Assembly (NCBI GenBank): GCA_035623335.1
Contig: DASPTQ010000009.1
Coordinates: 1 to 64,000 of the forward strand
Direction: 5' to 3'
Length of the DNA stretch: 64,000 nucleotides
Source of the DNA: JAFAGX01 sp035623335
GTDB taxonomy: Bacteria > Acidobacteriota > Terriglobia > Terriglobales > Acidobacteriaceae
Program-made: the position numbers and the translations under genes
Shown: positions 50,436 through 60,368 of the stretch, in pieces
Numbering within the stretch: the first letter of the stretch is position 1
Layout: each line of letters begins with the position of its first letter
The notes under the pieces: model-generated
Seen by the model: the letters and a program-made list of their open reading frames with translations, nothing else
What the model was told of the DNA's origin: nothing
Databases searched by the model: none

Positions 50436-53111
50436 CTAATCGGCCAGCGCAATTCCGCGTTCTTCTTGCAGGTGTCCTCTTGACTCCCCGCTCTGTTGCA
50501 GCAACTTGGCAACGAGACCCGTCCAGCCGGTCTGGTGACTGGCACCGACTCCTCGGCCGGTGTCAGCGTGGAAATACTCGTGAAACAGGATGAGGTGATT
50601 CCAGTTTGGATCCGCCTGAAACTTAGGGATGCCTTGGTATACAGGACGCTCCCCTTTTTCATCGCGAAGGAAGATTCTTGCCAGGCGACGTGATAGCTCG
50701 GCTGCTACCTCCCACAACGTAAGAAAGTTTCCAGAACGTGCAGGAAACTCAACTTGGAATCCATCGCCGAGATAGTGATGAAATTTCTGCAGAGACTCGA
50801 TCAGCAGATAATTGACAGGAAACCAAATGGGGCCGCGCCAGTTCGAATTTCCGCCAAACAGACCCAAACTCGATTCTGCCGGCTCGTATTTGACGTGGTA
50901 CTCCGTTCCGTTTACCGCCAACGTATAGGGATGCTCGTGGTGATAGCGGGAAAGAGCGCGAACCCCGTAGGGCGATAAAAACTCGTGTTCGTCGAGCATG
51001 ACCTGAAGGATGCGGCGAAGCTGATCGCTTCCGACGATGGACAACAATCTTCTTTCCCTCTTGCCGCGAGTACGCATACAGGCCACACTGCCGATGAGGT
51101 CCGGACGGTTTTCGATAAACCACTCCAAACGACGCTTGAATCCGGGAAGGCGGTCGAGTAGTTCCGGCTCCAGCGTCTCCACCGCAAACAGGGGTATCAG
51201 ACCGACCATGGAGCGAATCCGCAGGGGATATTTGCGGCCATCGGGAAAACGCAGAACGTCGTAAAAGAAACCATCCATCTCGTCCCACAGCCCCATGCCA
51301 TCCTGGCCGCGGTGGTTCATGGCGTGGGCAATATAGAGGAAGTGCTCCCAAAACTTGCTGGCGACATCTTCGTACGCGGGATCGTGTCTGGCGAGTTCTA
51401 GGGCGATGGCGAGCAGATTGAGCGTGTACATCGCCATCCAGCTGGTGCCGTCGGACTGCTCGAGATAGCCGCCCGTCGGCAGAGGAGCCCCACGATCGAA
51501 TACGCCAATGTTGTCGAGACCCAGGAAACCGCCCTGGAAGATGTTCATTCCGTCGGCATCTTTGCGGTTCACCCACCAGGTAAAGTTCAGCAAGAGCTTG
51601 TGAAATACCCTCTGCAGAAAAGCGAGATCGCCCTTCCCTTGGCGCTTCTTGTCAATCTTGTACACGCGCCACGCAGCCCAAGCATGAACCGGCGGATTCA
51701 CATCGCCCAGCGCCCACTCGTAGGCTGGGAGCTGCCCGTTGGGATGCATATACCATTCGCGCAGCAGCAGCACGAGTTGCTCTTTGGCAAATTCGCAATC
51801 GACCAGGGACAAAGGCACACAGTGAAAAGCCAAATCCCACGCGGCATACCATGGATACTCCCACTTGTCAGGCATGGAGATAACATCAGCGTTATATAGG
51901 TGCGTCCATTCCTTGTTGCGGCCACTGCGGCGCTCCGGGGGTGGCGACGGATTCCCCGGATCTCCTGCCAGCCAGCGCTGGAGTTCGTAGTGATAGAACT
52001 GCTTGGACCAGAGCATCCCGGCGAAGCTCTGGCGCATGATGTTTTGTGCGTCGGGTGAGAGGTGCTGCGGAATCAGCGTGCGGTAGAACTCATCGGCCTC
52101 GTTCCGGCGGGTCGCCAACAGCCGATCGAATCCCTCGAACGCAGCGCCCGAAAAGTCAATATCGGTGAGACGCAAACGAACCGACACGGTGGCACGGGCA
52201 GGAATTTCCAATTTGTAGTGCACCGCTGCCTTGGTACCCATCGGATAGGCGGCTACGGCATTCGCCTTTCGGTTGATGACATAGTCGTTGATCCCGTCCT
52301 TGACGCACGGCCAGCGGTTGTCCAACCCAAAGAGGCGCTCGACATTCGTTTCATTTTCCGTGAACAGGAGTTCAGGCGATCCTTCCCAGTACAGCCACCG
52401 CTTGCCGAGGCTGGCGTGCTGCAGCTCGATGGCTGCGGAAACTTGACGAAGCTCGGGACGGGCCCCATCGTCACCCCAGGCCCAGGTATTCCGGAACCAG
52501 ACCGTGGGCAACAAGCGTAGGGCAGCAGTTTCCGGCCCGAGGTTCGTGGCAGAGATTCTTATCAATATGTCTTCCACATCGCCTTTTGCGTACTCGACGA
52601 ACACGTCGAAATAGCGGTCGCTCTCGAACACGCCCGTGTCGAGCAGTTCAAATTCGGGCTGGTCTTTTCCACGACGGCTATTTTCTTCAACTAACTGTGC
52701 GTATGGAAATTCCGCTTGCGGATACTTGTAGAGATATTTCAGGTAAGAGTGCGTGGGAGTGCCATCCAGGTAGAAGTAGCATTCCTTGACATCCTCGCCG
52801 TGATTGCCCTCTTTCCCCGTGAGTCCGAATAGCCGTTCCTTGAGAATAGGATCGCGCTCATTCCACAGAGCCAGGGCAAAGCAAATCAGTTGACGGCGGT
52901 CGGAGATGCCCGCGATCCCATCTTCATTCCACCGGTAGACGCGGGAGCGTGCATGATCGTGCGGAAAGTATTCCCAGGCGTCTCCCTTGGGACTGTAGTC
53001 TTCCCGGACCGTGCCCCAGGCACGTTCACTCAAGTACGGACCCCAGCGCTTCCAGTGTTTCCTGCGGGCTTGGGATTCCTGAAGGCGAATCTCTTCTACA
53101 GTCACGTCCAT
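50436..53111 (-). CDS. GH63-like glucosidase (MGH1-type)
   Basis: About 891 aa, cytosolic (no signal). The sequence has the GH63/MGH1 pattern: KRWGPYLSERAWGTVREDYSPKGDAWEYFPHDHARSRVYRW, WNERDPILKERLFGLTG, the (alpha/alpha)6-barrel segments WEYPWYAAWDLAFHCVPL, EWYMHPNGQLPAYEWALGDVNPPVHAWA and NSNWRGPIWFPVNYLLIES. The acid residues that act in catalysis should be among WDLAFH and the late Glu/Asp, not pinpointed here. It probably trims short alpha-glucosides or glucosylglycerate-like solutes. ATG 53111 is one of two near starts (another at 53132). Confidence 0.78.
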   Translation of the reverse strand: MDVTVEEIRLQESQARRKHWKRWGPYLSERAWGTVREDYSPKGDAWEYFPHDHARSRVYRWNEDGIAGISDRRQLICFALALWNERDPILKERLFGLTGKEGNHGEDVKECYFYLDGTPTHSYLKYLYKYPQAEFPYAQLVEENSRRGKDQPEFELLDTGVFESDRYFDVFVEYAKGDVEDILIRISATNLGPETAALRLLPTVWFRNTWAWGDDGARPELRQVSAAIELQHASLGKRWLYWEGSPELLFTENETNVERLFGLDNRWPCVKDGINDYVINRKANAVAAYPMGTKAAVHYKLEIPARATVSVRLRLTDIDFSGAAFEGFDRLLATRRNEADEFYRTLIPQHLSPDAQNIMRQSFAGMLWSKQFYHYELQRWLAGDPGNPSPPPERRSGRNKEWTHLYNADVISMPDKWEYPWYAAWDLAFHCVPLSLVDCEFAKEQLVLLLREWYMHPNGQLPAYEWALGDVNPPVHAWAAWRVYKIDKKRQGKGDLAFLQRVFHKLLLNFTWWVNRKDADGMNIFQGGFLGLDNIGVFDRGAPLPTGGYLEQSDGTSWMAMYTLNLLAIALELARHDPAYEDVASKFWEHFLYIAHAMNHRGQDGMGLWDEMDGFFYDVLRFPDGRKYPLRIRSMVGLIPLFAVETLEPELLDRLPGFKRRLEWFIENRPDLIGSVACMRTRGKRERRLLSIVGSDQLRRILQVMLDEHEFLSPYGVRALSRYHHEHPYTLAVNGTEYHVKYEPAESSLGLFGGNSNWRGPIWFPVNYLLIESLQKFHHYLGDGFQVEFPARSGNFLTLWEVAAELSRRLARIFLRDEKGERPVYQGIPKFQADPNWNHLILFHEYFHADTGRGVGASHQTGWTGLVAKLLQQSGESRGHLQEERGIALAD

Positions 53112-53295
53112 TCTCCATGGGCCAAATGGCATGCGCGAGTCGCGCAAGGTGCACGGGAGGCCGTCATGTCGGCTTCGGGTTCGTCCTCTCATTCTAATCG
53201 GGGAAGGACCGAAGCAATGGGAGGAAACCCAGTTCGCGGGTTACAAAGGAAACGTTCCCATCCAGGTGTTGAATGGACTCGACCCTCAAGAAAGA

Positions 53296-53323
53296 AAAGC
53301 GGGACGCTCACGCATCCCGCTTT
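53296..53323 (-). terminator. Intrinsic terminator of the fecR-like gene
   Basis: AAAGCGGGA (53296-53304) and TCCCGCTTT (53315-53323) form a nine-pair stem with a small inner extension. On the minus strand the stem ends in a T-rich run (CTTTTCTTTCTT), which suits termination of the FecR-like gene lying 25 bases upstream on that strand. Confidence 0.8.
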
Positions 53324-53347
53324 ATCTGTTGGGGTAGATCAGCGTGC

Positions 53348-54340
53348 CTATCGGAACCTGCCGAAGCCACCACCATGAAAACCACCCGAAGCGTGCATGG
53401 AGGGTGCCGGCTCACTTTCGCGCGGTCCAAAGGATCGAACCGCATGGTCGTGGAACCCAGGACCATAGGCTGGTGCCGGACGATATCCGGTGAAGGAATG
53501 CACGTAGTGACCATAACCGTACAGCACCGGTGCGCGATATACCCACAGTGGTGAGTAAAAACCCCAGCCAAACGGAGAGTAAAGCAATCCGTTGGCCGGG
53601 AGGAATGTGTAGGCTCCCCACCACGGGCTCCAATACCAGCCTGCCCCAAACCATCCTGGCCCATACCATCCGTTCACCACGTACACTCGTGCAGCATCAA
53701 CGTTGGCTTCCGCCAGGTAGTTCGAACGCAAACTGCTCCAGCGATACAGGTCATCGCTTTGTGCGAGGTTCTTATCGAAGGACCTGGCCTTCAACTTACC
53801 TTCGCCGTTGAGAGCGACTTCGTGCCCACCCTTCACCGTCACCGTCCGATCCCCGTCTTCTACCATTGCCCTTCCCTCGAAGACTCGAACCTGCTGATGA
53901 GTGGCATCGAAATCGTATAGACCCGGCTTGAGGAGCTGAGCAGTCGCACCGTTTTGCAGGATGCGAACGTCGTTTTCCTTGTAGATCTGGTCCACTTCGA
54001 CCATGGCCTGGCCTCGATTTAAAGCCAATTCGGTATTGGTCAGGTTCGGTGAAACCATACGCAGTGAACTATCCGAGCCGAGCCGCAGGAAGACTCCTGG
54101 GGTGAGTAAGATTTCAGCTTTGCCATTCCGTGTAGTGAGCGTCTGGCCGGTCTGCAAATCGGCAGAGCCGACCGATTGGGCGTCGAGCATCTCGTTGCCG
54201 ATCGACGCCTGCCCTTCCACATAATTTACGGTTCCGGGCAGCGCTGAATGTGTACCGGAATTCGCCCCCAATGCCGGCACAACCAGGATCGCTGCCAGGA
54301 AGAAGCTTGCTGCAGCCGCTTTCCACCTAGACAGCCTCAT
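53348..54340 (-). CDS. Exported FecR-domain protein with aromatic/Gly-rich tail
   Basis: The 330-aa protein has a signal peptide (KAAAASFFLAAILVVPALGA), a FecR-like beta domain (VNYVEGQASI, SADLQTGQTLTTRNGKAEILLTPGVFLRLGSDSSLRM, NGATAQLLKPGLYDFDA) and a C-terminal region very rich in Trp, Tyr, Gly and Pro (WYGPGWFGAGWYWSPWWGAY). No sigma-factor genes are near, so this is not a classic FecIR regulator; a surface or wall role is more likely. ATG 54340 follows AGGAAGGTTGG. A strong terminator follows the gene. Confidence 0.8.
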   Translation of the reverse strand: MRLSRWKAAAASFFLAAILVVPALGANSGTHSALPGTVNYVEGQASIGNEMLDAQSVGSADLQTGQTLTTRNGKAEILLTPGVFLRLGSDSSLRMVSPNLTNTELALNRGQAMVEVDQIYKENDVRILQNGATAQLLKPGLYDFDATHQQVRVFEGRAMVEDGDRTVTVKGGHEVALNGEGKLKARSFDKNLAQSDDLYRWSSLRSNYLAEANVDAARVYVVNGWYGPGWFGAGWYWSPWWGAYTFLPANGLLYSPFGWGFYSPLWVYRAPVLYGYGHYVHSFTGYRPAPAYGPGFHDHAVRSFGPRESEPAPSMHASGGFHGGGFGRFR

Positions 54341-54504
54341 AACCAACCTTCCTTTCTGTTTTTAACCATTCAGTTAATTGGATGAGAGACGCAGGTATTT
54401 CGACTCGGGTCTATCTCACTGAGCAGTCAGGATCTAATAGAAATACACTACCGCCAACGTTTAGTTCTCCGCTCGAGGCTGGGGCGCGCATCAAGAAAAG
54501 CAGG

Positions 54505-56166
54505 TTAGCTTCGGTCGCGCTTGACGACGCGGCCCGGCTTTTCGCCCGTATGTTCGCCGTTGCGCACCACCTGCTGGCCATTGACGAAGACCTCAGAGAC
54601 ACCAGTCGCCAGTTGGCGGGGCTTCTCAAACGTGGCGTGGTCCTGGACCGTGGCAGGATCGAAAACGGCGATGTCAGCAAAGTATCCTGGCCGCAGCAAA
54701 CCGCGCTTGGCAATGCCGAGATTCGAGGCGGGCAGAGAGGTCATTTTGCGAACTGCTTCGGGTACGGTCATTAGTTTTTCGTCGCGCACGTACCGGGCAT
54801 AGACGCGAGCGAAGTTGCCGAACGTGCGGGGATGGGCGCTGAATTTGAGAAATATACCGTCGATGCCCTCGGGATCGGCGTCGGCGCCAAAACTTACCCA
54901 AGGCAGCACGATCTGCTTGCGGATATTGTCCTCGCTCATCAGAAAATAGACGGTCTCCACGCGGGAATCGTCCTCGATCACAAGATCCATGGCGGTCTCT
55001 TCCGGGGTCGAGTGCCGCATGCGGGCGACTTCGCCGAGCGTCTTCCCGGTTAACGGCTTGAGCGCCTCACTTTTGAATCCGACCAGAAGCACATTGTCCG
55101 GGGTGCCCGCTGCGCGGAGAAGGTTGTCGTACTGCTCGCTCGCGGACATCTCCTGCCTTACGCGCTTGCGTATGGCGGGATCCTGCAATCGCTTGCGCCA
55201 TGCCTCGAGACCACCTTCCTGGACCCAGGGGGGCATCGCGGCATCGAGGCCGGTGGCACCGGCGGGGTAGGTGTACATATCAGCCGTGATGACGAGGCCC
55301 TGGGCCTGGGCAGCTTCGATCTTCTGAAGCAATTCGGGCAGATGACTCCAGTTCTTTTCGCCCGCGACCTTGAGGTGATAGATCTCCGCCGGAATTTGGG
55401 CCTGGCGGGCGATGGTGATCAATTCATCGATCGCGTCCATCTCGTGATCACCTTCGTTGCGGATGTGGGAAATGTAGATGCCCTTGTATTGGGCGGCGAC
55501 CTGGGCGAGCGCAACCAGTTCATCGGTGCGGGCATAGTTGCCAGGCGCATAGATCAAAGCCGACGCAACCCCGAGCGCTCCGTCCTGCATCGCCTTGGCG
55601 GTGAGGTCACGCATGCGGTCGAGTTCGGCTGGCGTAGGCGCGCGATTGGACCGGCCGAGCACGTTCACACGCGGCGTCGCGGCGCCGATGAAGGAGGCTA
55701 TGTTGGGCGAGATACCGCGCTGCGCGAGCGCTTCGAGCCCTTCGTTGAGCGTGTGCCAGGTGATGTCGTACTTAATGTCGGCCTGCTGGCTGAGATCCTC
55801 GGCGCGCATTTCCTCGGTGAGAGGGCCCATAGACTCACCTTCCCCGAAGATCTCGAGCGTGACTCCCTGGAGCAGATCGCTAAGGCCGCGACCGTCGGCA
55901 AAGAGTCCTTCCGGCGCGGACATGAGGTTGATAAAACCGGGCGCAATAACCTGTCCGTGAACGTCGATATCGACTCGGCCGCGATCGCCGGATACATCGC
56001 CGGCTTTGGCGATCCTGTCGCCAGAGATCGCCATCCCACCAGCGGTACACGGCGAGCCGGTGCCGTCGCAGACAAGCCCGTTTCTCAAGACGACGTCAAA
56101 GTCCGGCTTGCGGGCACAGGAGATCAGCGTTACCGAGATGGCTACCAGAGGGAATATTCGGCGCAT
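54505..56166 (-). CDS. Lipoprotein N-acyl-D-amino-acid deacylase homologue lacking the HxH metal motif
   Basis: About 553 aa. A lipoprotein signal ends in LISC (Cys17). The amidohydrolase barrel follows, similar to D-aminoacylases, with GVTLEIFGEGESMGPL, GISPNIASFIGAATPRVNVLG, GIYISHIRNEGDHEMDAIDELI, EIYHLKV and a C-terminal GYFADIAVFDPATV. After PGFI (76-79) the usual D-x-H-x-H is replaced by N-L-M-S-A, so the first metal pair is lost. The later lysine/histidine sites (SHIRNEG, YHLKV) remain. It may act with one zinc or serve another purpose. ATG 56166 sets the lipoprotein start. Confidence 0.72.
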   Translation of the reverse strand: MRRIFPLVAISVTLISCARKPDFDVVLRNGLVCDGTGSPCTAGGMAISGDRIAKAGDVSGDRGRVDIDVHGQVIAPGFINLMSAPEGLFADGRGLSDLLQGVTLEIFGEGESMGPLTEEMRAEDLSQQADIKYDITWHTLNEGLEALAQRGISPNIASFIGAATPRVNVLGRSNRAPTPAELDRMRDLTAKAMQDGALGVASALIYAPGNYARTDELVALAQVAAQYKGIYISHIRNEGDHEMDAIDELITIARQAQIPAEIYHLKVAGEKNWSHLPELLQKIEAAQAQGLVITADMYTYPAGATGLDAAMPPWVQEGGLEAWRKRLQDPAIRKRVRQEMSASEQYDNLLRAAGTPDNVLLVGFKSEALKPLTGKTLGEVARMRHSTPEETAMDLVIEDDSRVETVYFLMSEDNIRKQIVLPWVSFGADADPEGIDGIFLKFSAHPRTFGNFARVYARYVRDEKLMTVPEAVRKMTSLPASNLGIAKRGLLRPGYFADIAVFDPATVQDHATFEKPRQLATGVSEVFVNGQQVVRNGEHTGEKPGRVVKRDRS

Positions 56167-56316
56167 GGATTGTTCGAGAAACACCAAATAGTACCCTAAT
56201 CGAGGGCAGCTCGTCGGCATATTTCATGCCATCCGAATTTCATCCGATTCGTCTGAATTACACAGGGACGGCCTACCGGCCCACTCGATTCGTCGCTTTC
56301 TTAGTAAACTGCTGAT

Positions 56317-56913
56317 ATGGGAACCGATCTCTCGTTCGACATTCCTCACACCGCCATAGTTGCTATGGATTGCCAGACGGCCATTGTGTCCATTTACGCG
56401 AAACCACCGGAGGAGTTCCTGGCTCGAGTATCGAGTGTCCTGCGAGCGGCCCGAGCGAAAGGTATGCCGGTTATTCTGATTCAGGTAGGATTTCGGCCGG
56501 GTTTGCCCGAGGTCAGCCATCGGAACAAGCTTTTCGCAGCCATTCAATCGTCCCCTCTGCACCAAAGCTTGTTTCAGGGCTCGGCTGGTGCGATTCATCC
56601 GGCACTCGGACCGGAACCCAATGACATCATCGTGACGAAACATCGCGTGAGTGGGTTTGTCGGAACCGATCTTGGGCTGATCCTTCGCGCGAAGCAAATT
56701 GAAACCGTTGTTCTGTTCGGCATCGCGACGAGCGGTGTCGTGCTGTCCACTATGGTCGAGGCCAGTGATGCCGATTACCGGGTGGTTGTGATCGAAGATT
56801 GTTGCGCGGACCTCGATGCGGAACTCCATGGTGCCCTCGTCCAACGTCTGTTCCCCAAGCGGGCGGAAGTCGTCACCGCCGCTGATTTTGTGAAGACCCT
56901 GGAATCGCGTTGA
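56317..56913 (+). CDS. Isochorismatase-fold hydrolase-like protein with Cys replaced by Val
   Basis: The 198-aa protein has the cysteine-hydrolase fold, with the catalytic Asp at D18 (VAMDCQ) and Lys at K108 (TKHRVSGF). The nucleophilic Cys expected in the GIATSGC motif is Val141 (GIATSGVVLSTMVEASD). This Val form occurs in a recognisable subgroup, so it seems selected and not an error. Its activity is uncertain: it may hydrolyse without a thiol intermediate or act as a binding protein. Confidence 0.82.
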   Translation: MGTDLSFDIPHTAIVAMDCQTAIVSIYAKPPEEFLARVSSVLRAARAKGMPVILIQVGFRPGLPEVSHRNKLFAAIQSSPLHQSLFQGSAGAIHPALGPEPNDIIVTKHRVSGFVGTDLGLILRAKQIETVVLFGIATSGVVLSTMVEASDADYRVVVIEDCCADLDAELHGALVQRLFPKRAEVVTAADFVKTLESR

Positions 56914-57015
56914 TTGGACGTTTGCCATAGTGGGGTTGTCGATTTCGCCGATCGGGTTCGCAAGGTCTCTAATCAGGCTGCGTTTTCACCAAACTCAAGT
57001 GCCGAGGGAGCAAGC

Positions 57016-59481
57016 ATGCACGCCGCACAGGTTCTCCGCATCGCATTTCGCCAACTGCGAAAAACACCCGGACTGACGCTGACGGTTATTCTGACGCTCG
57101 CTCTTGGCATTGGTGCCACGACTGCCATTTTCTCGCTTGTCGAAGGTGTCCTCCTGCGTCCGCTTCCGTTCAGGGATCCTGACCGCCTCGTCGCGTTGGG
57201 AGACCACATCGGCAGCGGTCGAAATATCCCCGTCACGGCGCGCGAGATCGGCACATATTCCAACGCAACCAGTGCTTTTTCTTCGCTCGGCGGCTACATC
57301 GGCGGAAGCTATGAGCTCTCCGGCGGCGCAATGCCCGAAGAGATGTTCGGTGCTCGGCTCACGGCCGGTGTCTTTCCTACTCTCGGCGTGACTCCCCTCC
57401 GTGGTCGCACCTTTACCCAAGAGGAGGAGGATCGTCGTCAGCCGCTCGCAGTCATCAGTTACGCCCTATGGCTAAACCGGTACGGCCGCGATCCCCACGT
57501 CCTCGGCAGCTCTGTCGTGCTTGACCGCAAGACCTACACGATTATCGGGATCATGCCGCGCAGTTTTGAGTTTCCTCTACAGCCCGGTCACCTCAACCAG
57601 GCCCAGGTCTGGGTCCCCATGATGCTGACCCAGGAAGAAATTCTCGACCAAGCTGGCTTTTGGGGATACCAGATGGTGGCGCGCCTTAAGGATGGGGTCA
57701 CGCTCTCGCAAGCAGCACAGGACGCCAACCGGGTTGCCGCGCAGATCATGCGCGATTTCCCTGCCAGCATGACCGCCATCCACATCCGCGGAGACGTCAC
57801 GCCGCTTCGTGAATACGCCGTCGCAGATGTTCGACCGTTGCTGCGCACCCTCTTCTTCGCCGTGTCCATTGTTTTGCTAGTTGCTTGCATCAATGTGGCT
57901 GGCCTGCTGTTAGTCCAGGCTATCCGCCGGCATCGCGAGTATGCCGTCCGATTGGCTTTGGGTGCGCCTTCGAGCATCATCCTCCGCGAATCTCTCTCGC
58001 AGGGCTTGCTTCTCAGCCTTACGGGCGGCCTGCTAGGTCTGGCGTGTGCTGCAATCGCCATCCGAACAGCCTTGCATCTTCTGCCGGAGTCCATGCCACG
58101 TATCGACTCCATCTCACTGGACGCGACTGTCGCTATCTTTGCTCTCGTCGTTGCTGTAATGACTGGCACTCTCTGTAGCCTCGCTCCTGGCTTCGCCGCC
58201 TTGCGAACCAACCTGACGGAAACCCTCAAAGAGGGGGAACGAACCGGCACGGGCACCTCGAGTCACGCCTGGTTGCGCTCAGCCCTCGTGGTTTCGGAGA
58301 TCGCCATCGCTTTGGTTCTCCTGACATCCGCTGGCGCCCTGCTGCGCAGCTTCGAGAATATGCGCGCCGTCGATCCCGGCTACCGTCCTGAGCACGTCCT
58401 AGTGGCTGGTTATCAACTGCCTCGCCAGCAATATTCCACTCAGATCTCCGCCGATACCTTCAATCGTGCAGTTGTCGACCGGCTATCGAGCAAGCCGGGA
58501 ATCGTGGCCGTCGGCCTCACCGATATCCTTCCCGCATCCGATGCATCCGCCCAAGCTGCCTACACCATCGAAGACGAGCCTGTTGATCGTTGGAAGCTGA
58601 GATTCGCTGCGTTTGCGCTCACCTATGGCGACTATTTCCGCGCTATGCAAATTCGGCTGATCGATGGCCGGTACTTCACGATGGACGACCGCTCCGACTC
58701 GCCTCTGGTGGTCATCGTCAATGAGACCATGGCGAAACACTGCTGGCCGGGTCAGCGGGCAATTGGAAAACGCATGCACGTGGGCAACCCCAAGAAGGGA
58801 CTGCCGTGGGCTACGGTCGTCGGGGTGGTTGCGGATACGAAAATCGGTTCCCGTGATGAGCCCAGCAGCGACCAGTGGTATGCGCCCATGCAGCAGCCTG
58901 CCATTCTTGGCCTAGCTCCGGGTGGAAAGCTCTCCGGGCCCGGTGGTGGCTATATCGCCCTGCGTTCCGCTCTCGAGCCCGAACAGATGACACAAACCCT
59001 GCGCTCGACCATCGCAGAAATCGACCCTCTGCTCCCTCTGCAGCATGTGCAGCCTATGGATAGCGTGATCTCGAACGTAGAAGCACCCCGCCGCCTCAAT
59101 ACTGACCTCATAACGGTCTTTGCAGTGGGTGCTCTACTGCTCGCCACGACGGGGATTTATGCTGTGCTCGCCTTCTCGGTGTCGATGCGCAGGCATGAAA
59201 TTGCAGTCCGTATGGCCCTCGGCGCGCAACCCGGCAATATCGCCCGACTGATCCTCAGTTCGGGGGTGAAATTCGCGCTCCTCGGATGCGGTCTCGGTGT
59301 GCTGGGTTCGCTGGCGGTTTCGCGTCTCGTTCGCTCCTTCCTCTTCGCGGTCAGCGCGACTGACCCGATCATCTACTTAACCTGTGTTGTGATCATGCTG
59401 TTGATGGCCCTTCTGGCGTCGATGCTTCCGGCAACTCGTGCCGCTTCCGAGGATCCTCTTGAAGTTCTGCGTAAGATTTAA
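57016..59481 (+). CDS. ADOP-family MacB/FtsX-like ABC permease
   Basis: An 821-aa permease with two FtsX modules. The start LRIAFRQLRKTPGLTLTVILTLALGIGATTAIFSLVEGVLLRPLPF is the ADOP signature. A periplasmic MacB-like domain follows (GGSYELSGGAMPEEMFGARLTAGVFPTLGV), then helices (TLFFAVSIVLLVACINVAGLLLVQA), a second domain and the last helices with RRHEIAVRMALGAQPGNI. The ATPase is not encoded beside it, as usual for this family in Acidobacteria. GGAG precedes ATG 57016; the frame is open back to 56914 across the stop region of the previous gene. Confidence 0.92.
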   Translation: MHAAQVLRIAFRQLRKTPGLTLTVILTLALGIGATTAIFSLVEGVLLRPLPFRDPDRLVALGDHIGSGRNIPVTAREIGTYSNATSAFSSLGGYIGGSYELSGGAMPEEMFGARLTAGVFPTLGVTPLRGRTFTQEEEDRRQPLAVISYALWLNRYGRDPHVLGSSVVLDRKTYTIIGIMPRSFEFPLQPGHLNQAQVWVPMMLTQEEILDQAGFWGYQMVARLKDGVTLSQAAQDANRVAAQIMRDFPASMTAIHIRGDVTPLREYAVADVRPLLRTLFFAVSIVLLVACINVAGLLLVQAIRRHREYAVRLALGAPSSIILRESLSQGLLLSLTGGLLGLACAAIAIRTALHLLPESMPRIDSISLDATVAIFALVVAVMTGTLCSLAPGFAALRTNLTETLKEGERTGTGTSSHAWLRSALVVSEIAIALVLLTSAGALLRSFENMRAVDPGYRPEHVLVAGYQLPRQQYSTQISADTFNRAVVDRLSSKPGIVAVGLTDILPASDASAQAAYTIEDEPVDRWKLRFAAFALTYGDYFRAMQIRLIDGRYFTMDDRSDSPLVVIVNETMAKHCWPGQRAIGKRMHVGNPKKGLPWATVVGVVADTKIGSRDEPSSDQWYAPMQQPAILGLAPGGKLSGPGGGYIALRSALEPEQMTQTLRSTIAEIDPLLPLQHVQPMDSVISNVEAPRRLNTDLITVFAVGALLLATTGIYAVLAFSVSMRRHEIAVRMALGAQPGNIARLILSSGVKFALLGCGLGVLGSLAVSRLVRSFLFAVSATDPIIYLTCVVIMLLMALLASMLPATRAASEDPLEVLRKI

Positions 59482-59495
59482 ATCTTCGTCTTCCA

Positions 59496-60173
59496 TCACG
59501 ATCCATTCCGGCAGATATTGTTGATGTCTTGGTTTTCAAGCACAGACCTAGGAGCGCCACGCTTGGCGACGTTCAGCATCGCGCGGCCTACGCACTCCGT
59601 CGTGGTGACGTACTTCGGGAAAAGCCGCTTCCATAGCGGATAGAAAGGCCCCACCAGCGCATAGGCTGCCCGGTACCACCTGGTCTTGGTCCGAATCCCG
59701 TGGAGCGGTTGGATATAGCCAGGCCGGAACATGTAGACAACCCGGAACGGCATCTGCAACAGCGCATTTTCCGTCTCGCCTTTCACCCGGGCCCACATCA
59801 TGCGTCCGCGCTCCGTGCCATCCGTGCCCGCGCCCGAAACATAGATAAAGGTCATCTTTGGGTTGAGCTTGGCTAACGTTGTAGCCACTGAGATCGTAAG
59901 ATCGTAGGTCACGCGTCGATACGCCTCCTCGCTCATACCTGCTGCGGAAACACCGAGGCAGAAAAAGCAAGCGTCGTAGCCGGACAGGCTGCCCTCAATC
60001 GCCGAGAGATCAGAAAGATCGGTGTGTACAATCTCGCGCATTTTCTGGTGGTGCTGTTGGCTGGCATTTCGCCCGATCGTGAGGACGATTTCCACTTCGG
60101 GATCAAGCAAACACTCGCGCAAAACGCCCTGTCCGACCATGCCAGTCGCCCCAAGAAGAATCACCTTCACCAT
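59496..60173 (-). CDS. NAD(P)-binding Rossmann-fold protein (atypical SDR)
   Basis: The 225-aa protein begins VKVILLGATGMVGQGVLRECLLDPEVEIVLTIGRN, a dinucleotide-binding start, and has SGYDACFFCLGVSAAGMSEEAYRRVTYDLT and FIYVSGAGTDGTERGRMMWARVKGETENALLQ, with the YVSG and K of an atypical SDR. It may reduce or protect a metabolite, but the substrate is unknown. AAAGGCGG precedes ATG 60173; the longer frame has no ribosome site. Confidence 0.82.
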   Translation of the reverse strand: MVKVILLGATGMVGQGVLRECLLDPEVEIVLTIGRNASQQHHQKMREIVHTDLSDLSAIEGSLSGYDACFFCLGVSAAGMSEEAYRRVTYDLTISVATTLAKLNPKMTFIYVSGAGTDGTERGRMMWARVKGETENALLQMPFRVVYMFRPGYIQPLHGIRTKTRWYRAAYALVGPFYPLWKRLFPKYVTTTECVGRAMLNVAKRGAPRSVLENQDINNICRNGS

Positions 60174-60368
60174 GAACCGCCTTTCAACGCAGTCTTGCTG
60201 CGAGCCGTATCGGCTACGAATGACCGCTCGCACGCTTCGACCCAACCCCATGATAGCTCTTGCCCGATCGGAGGAGTGCTGCTGACCAGAAGCCAACTGA
60301 CAAAGCGCAACCATTTAGTTGCATTTGTTATTCCCCTCGGCTACGATGCAACCTGGAGGTTGCGCGAC

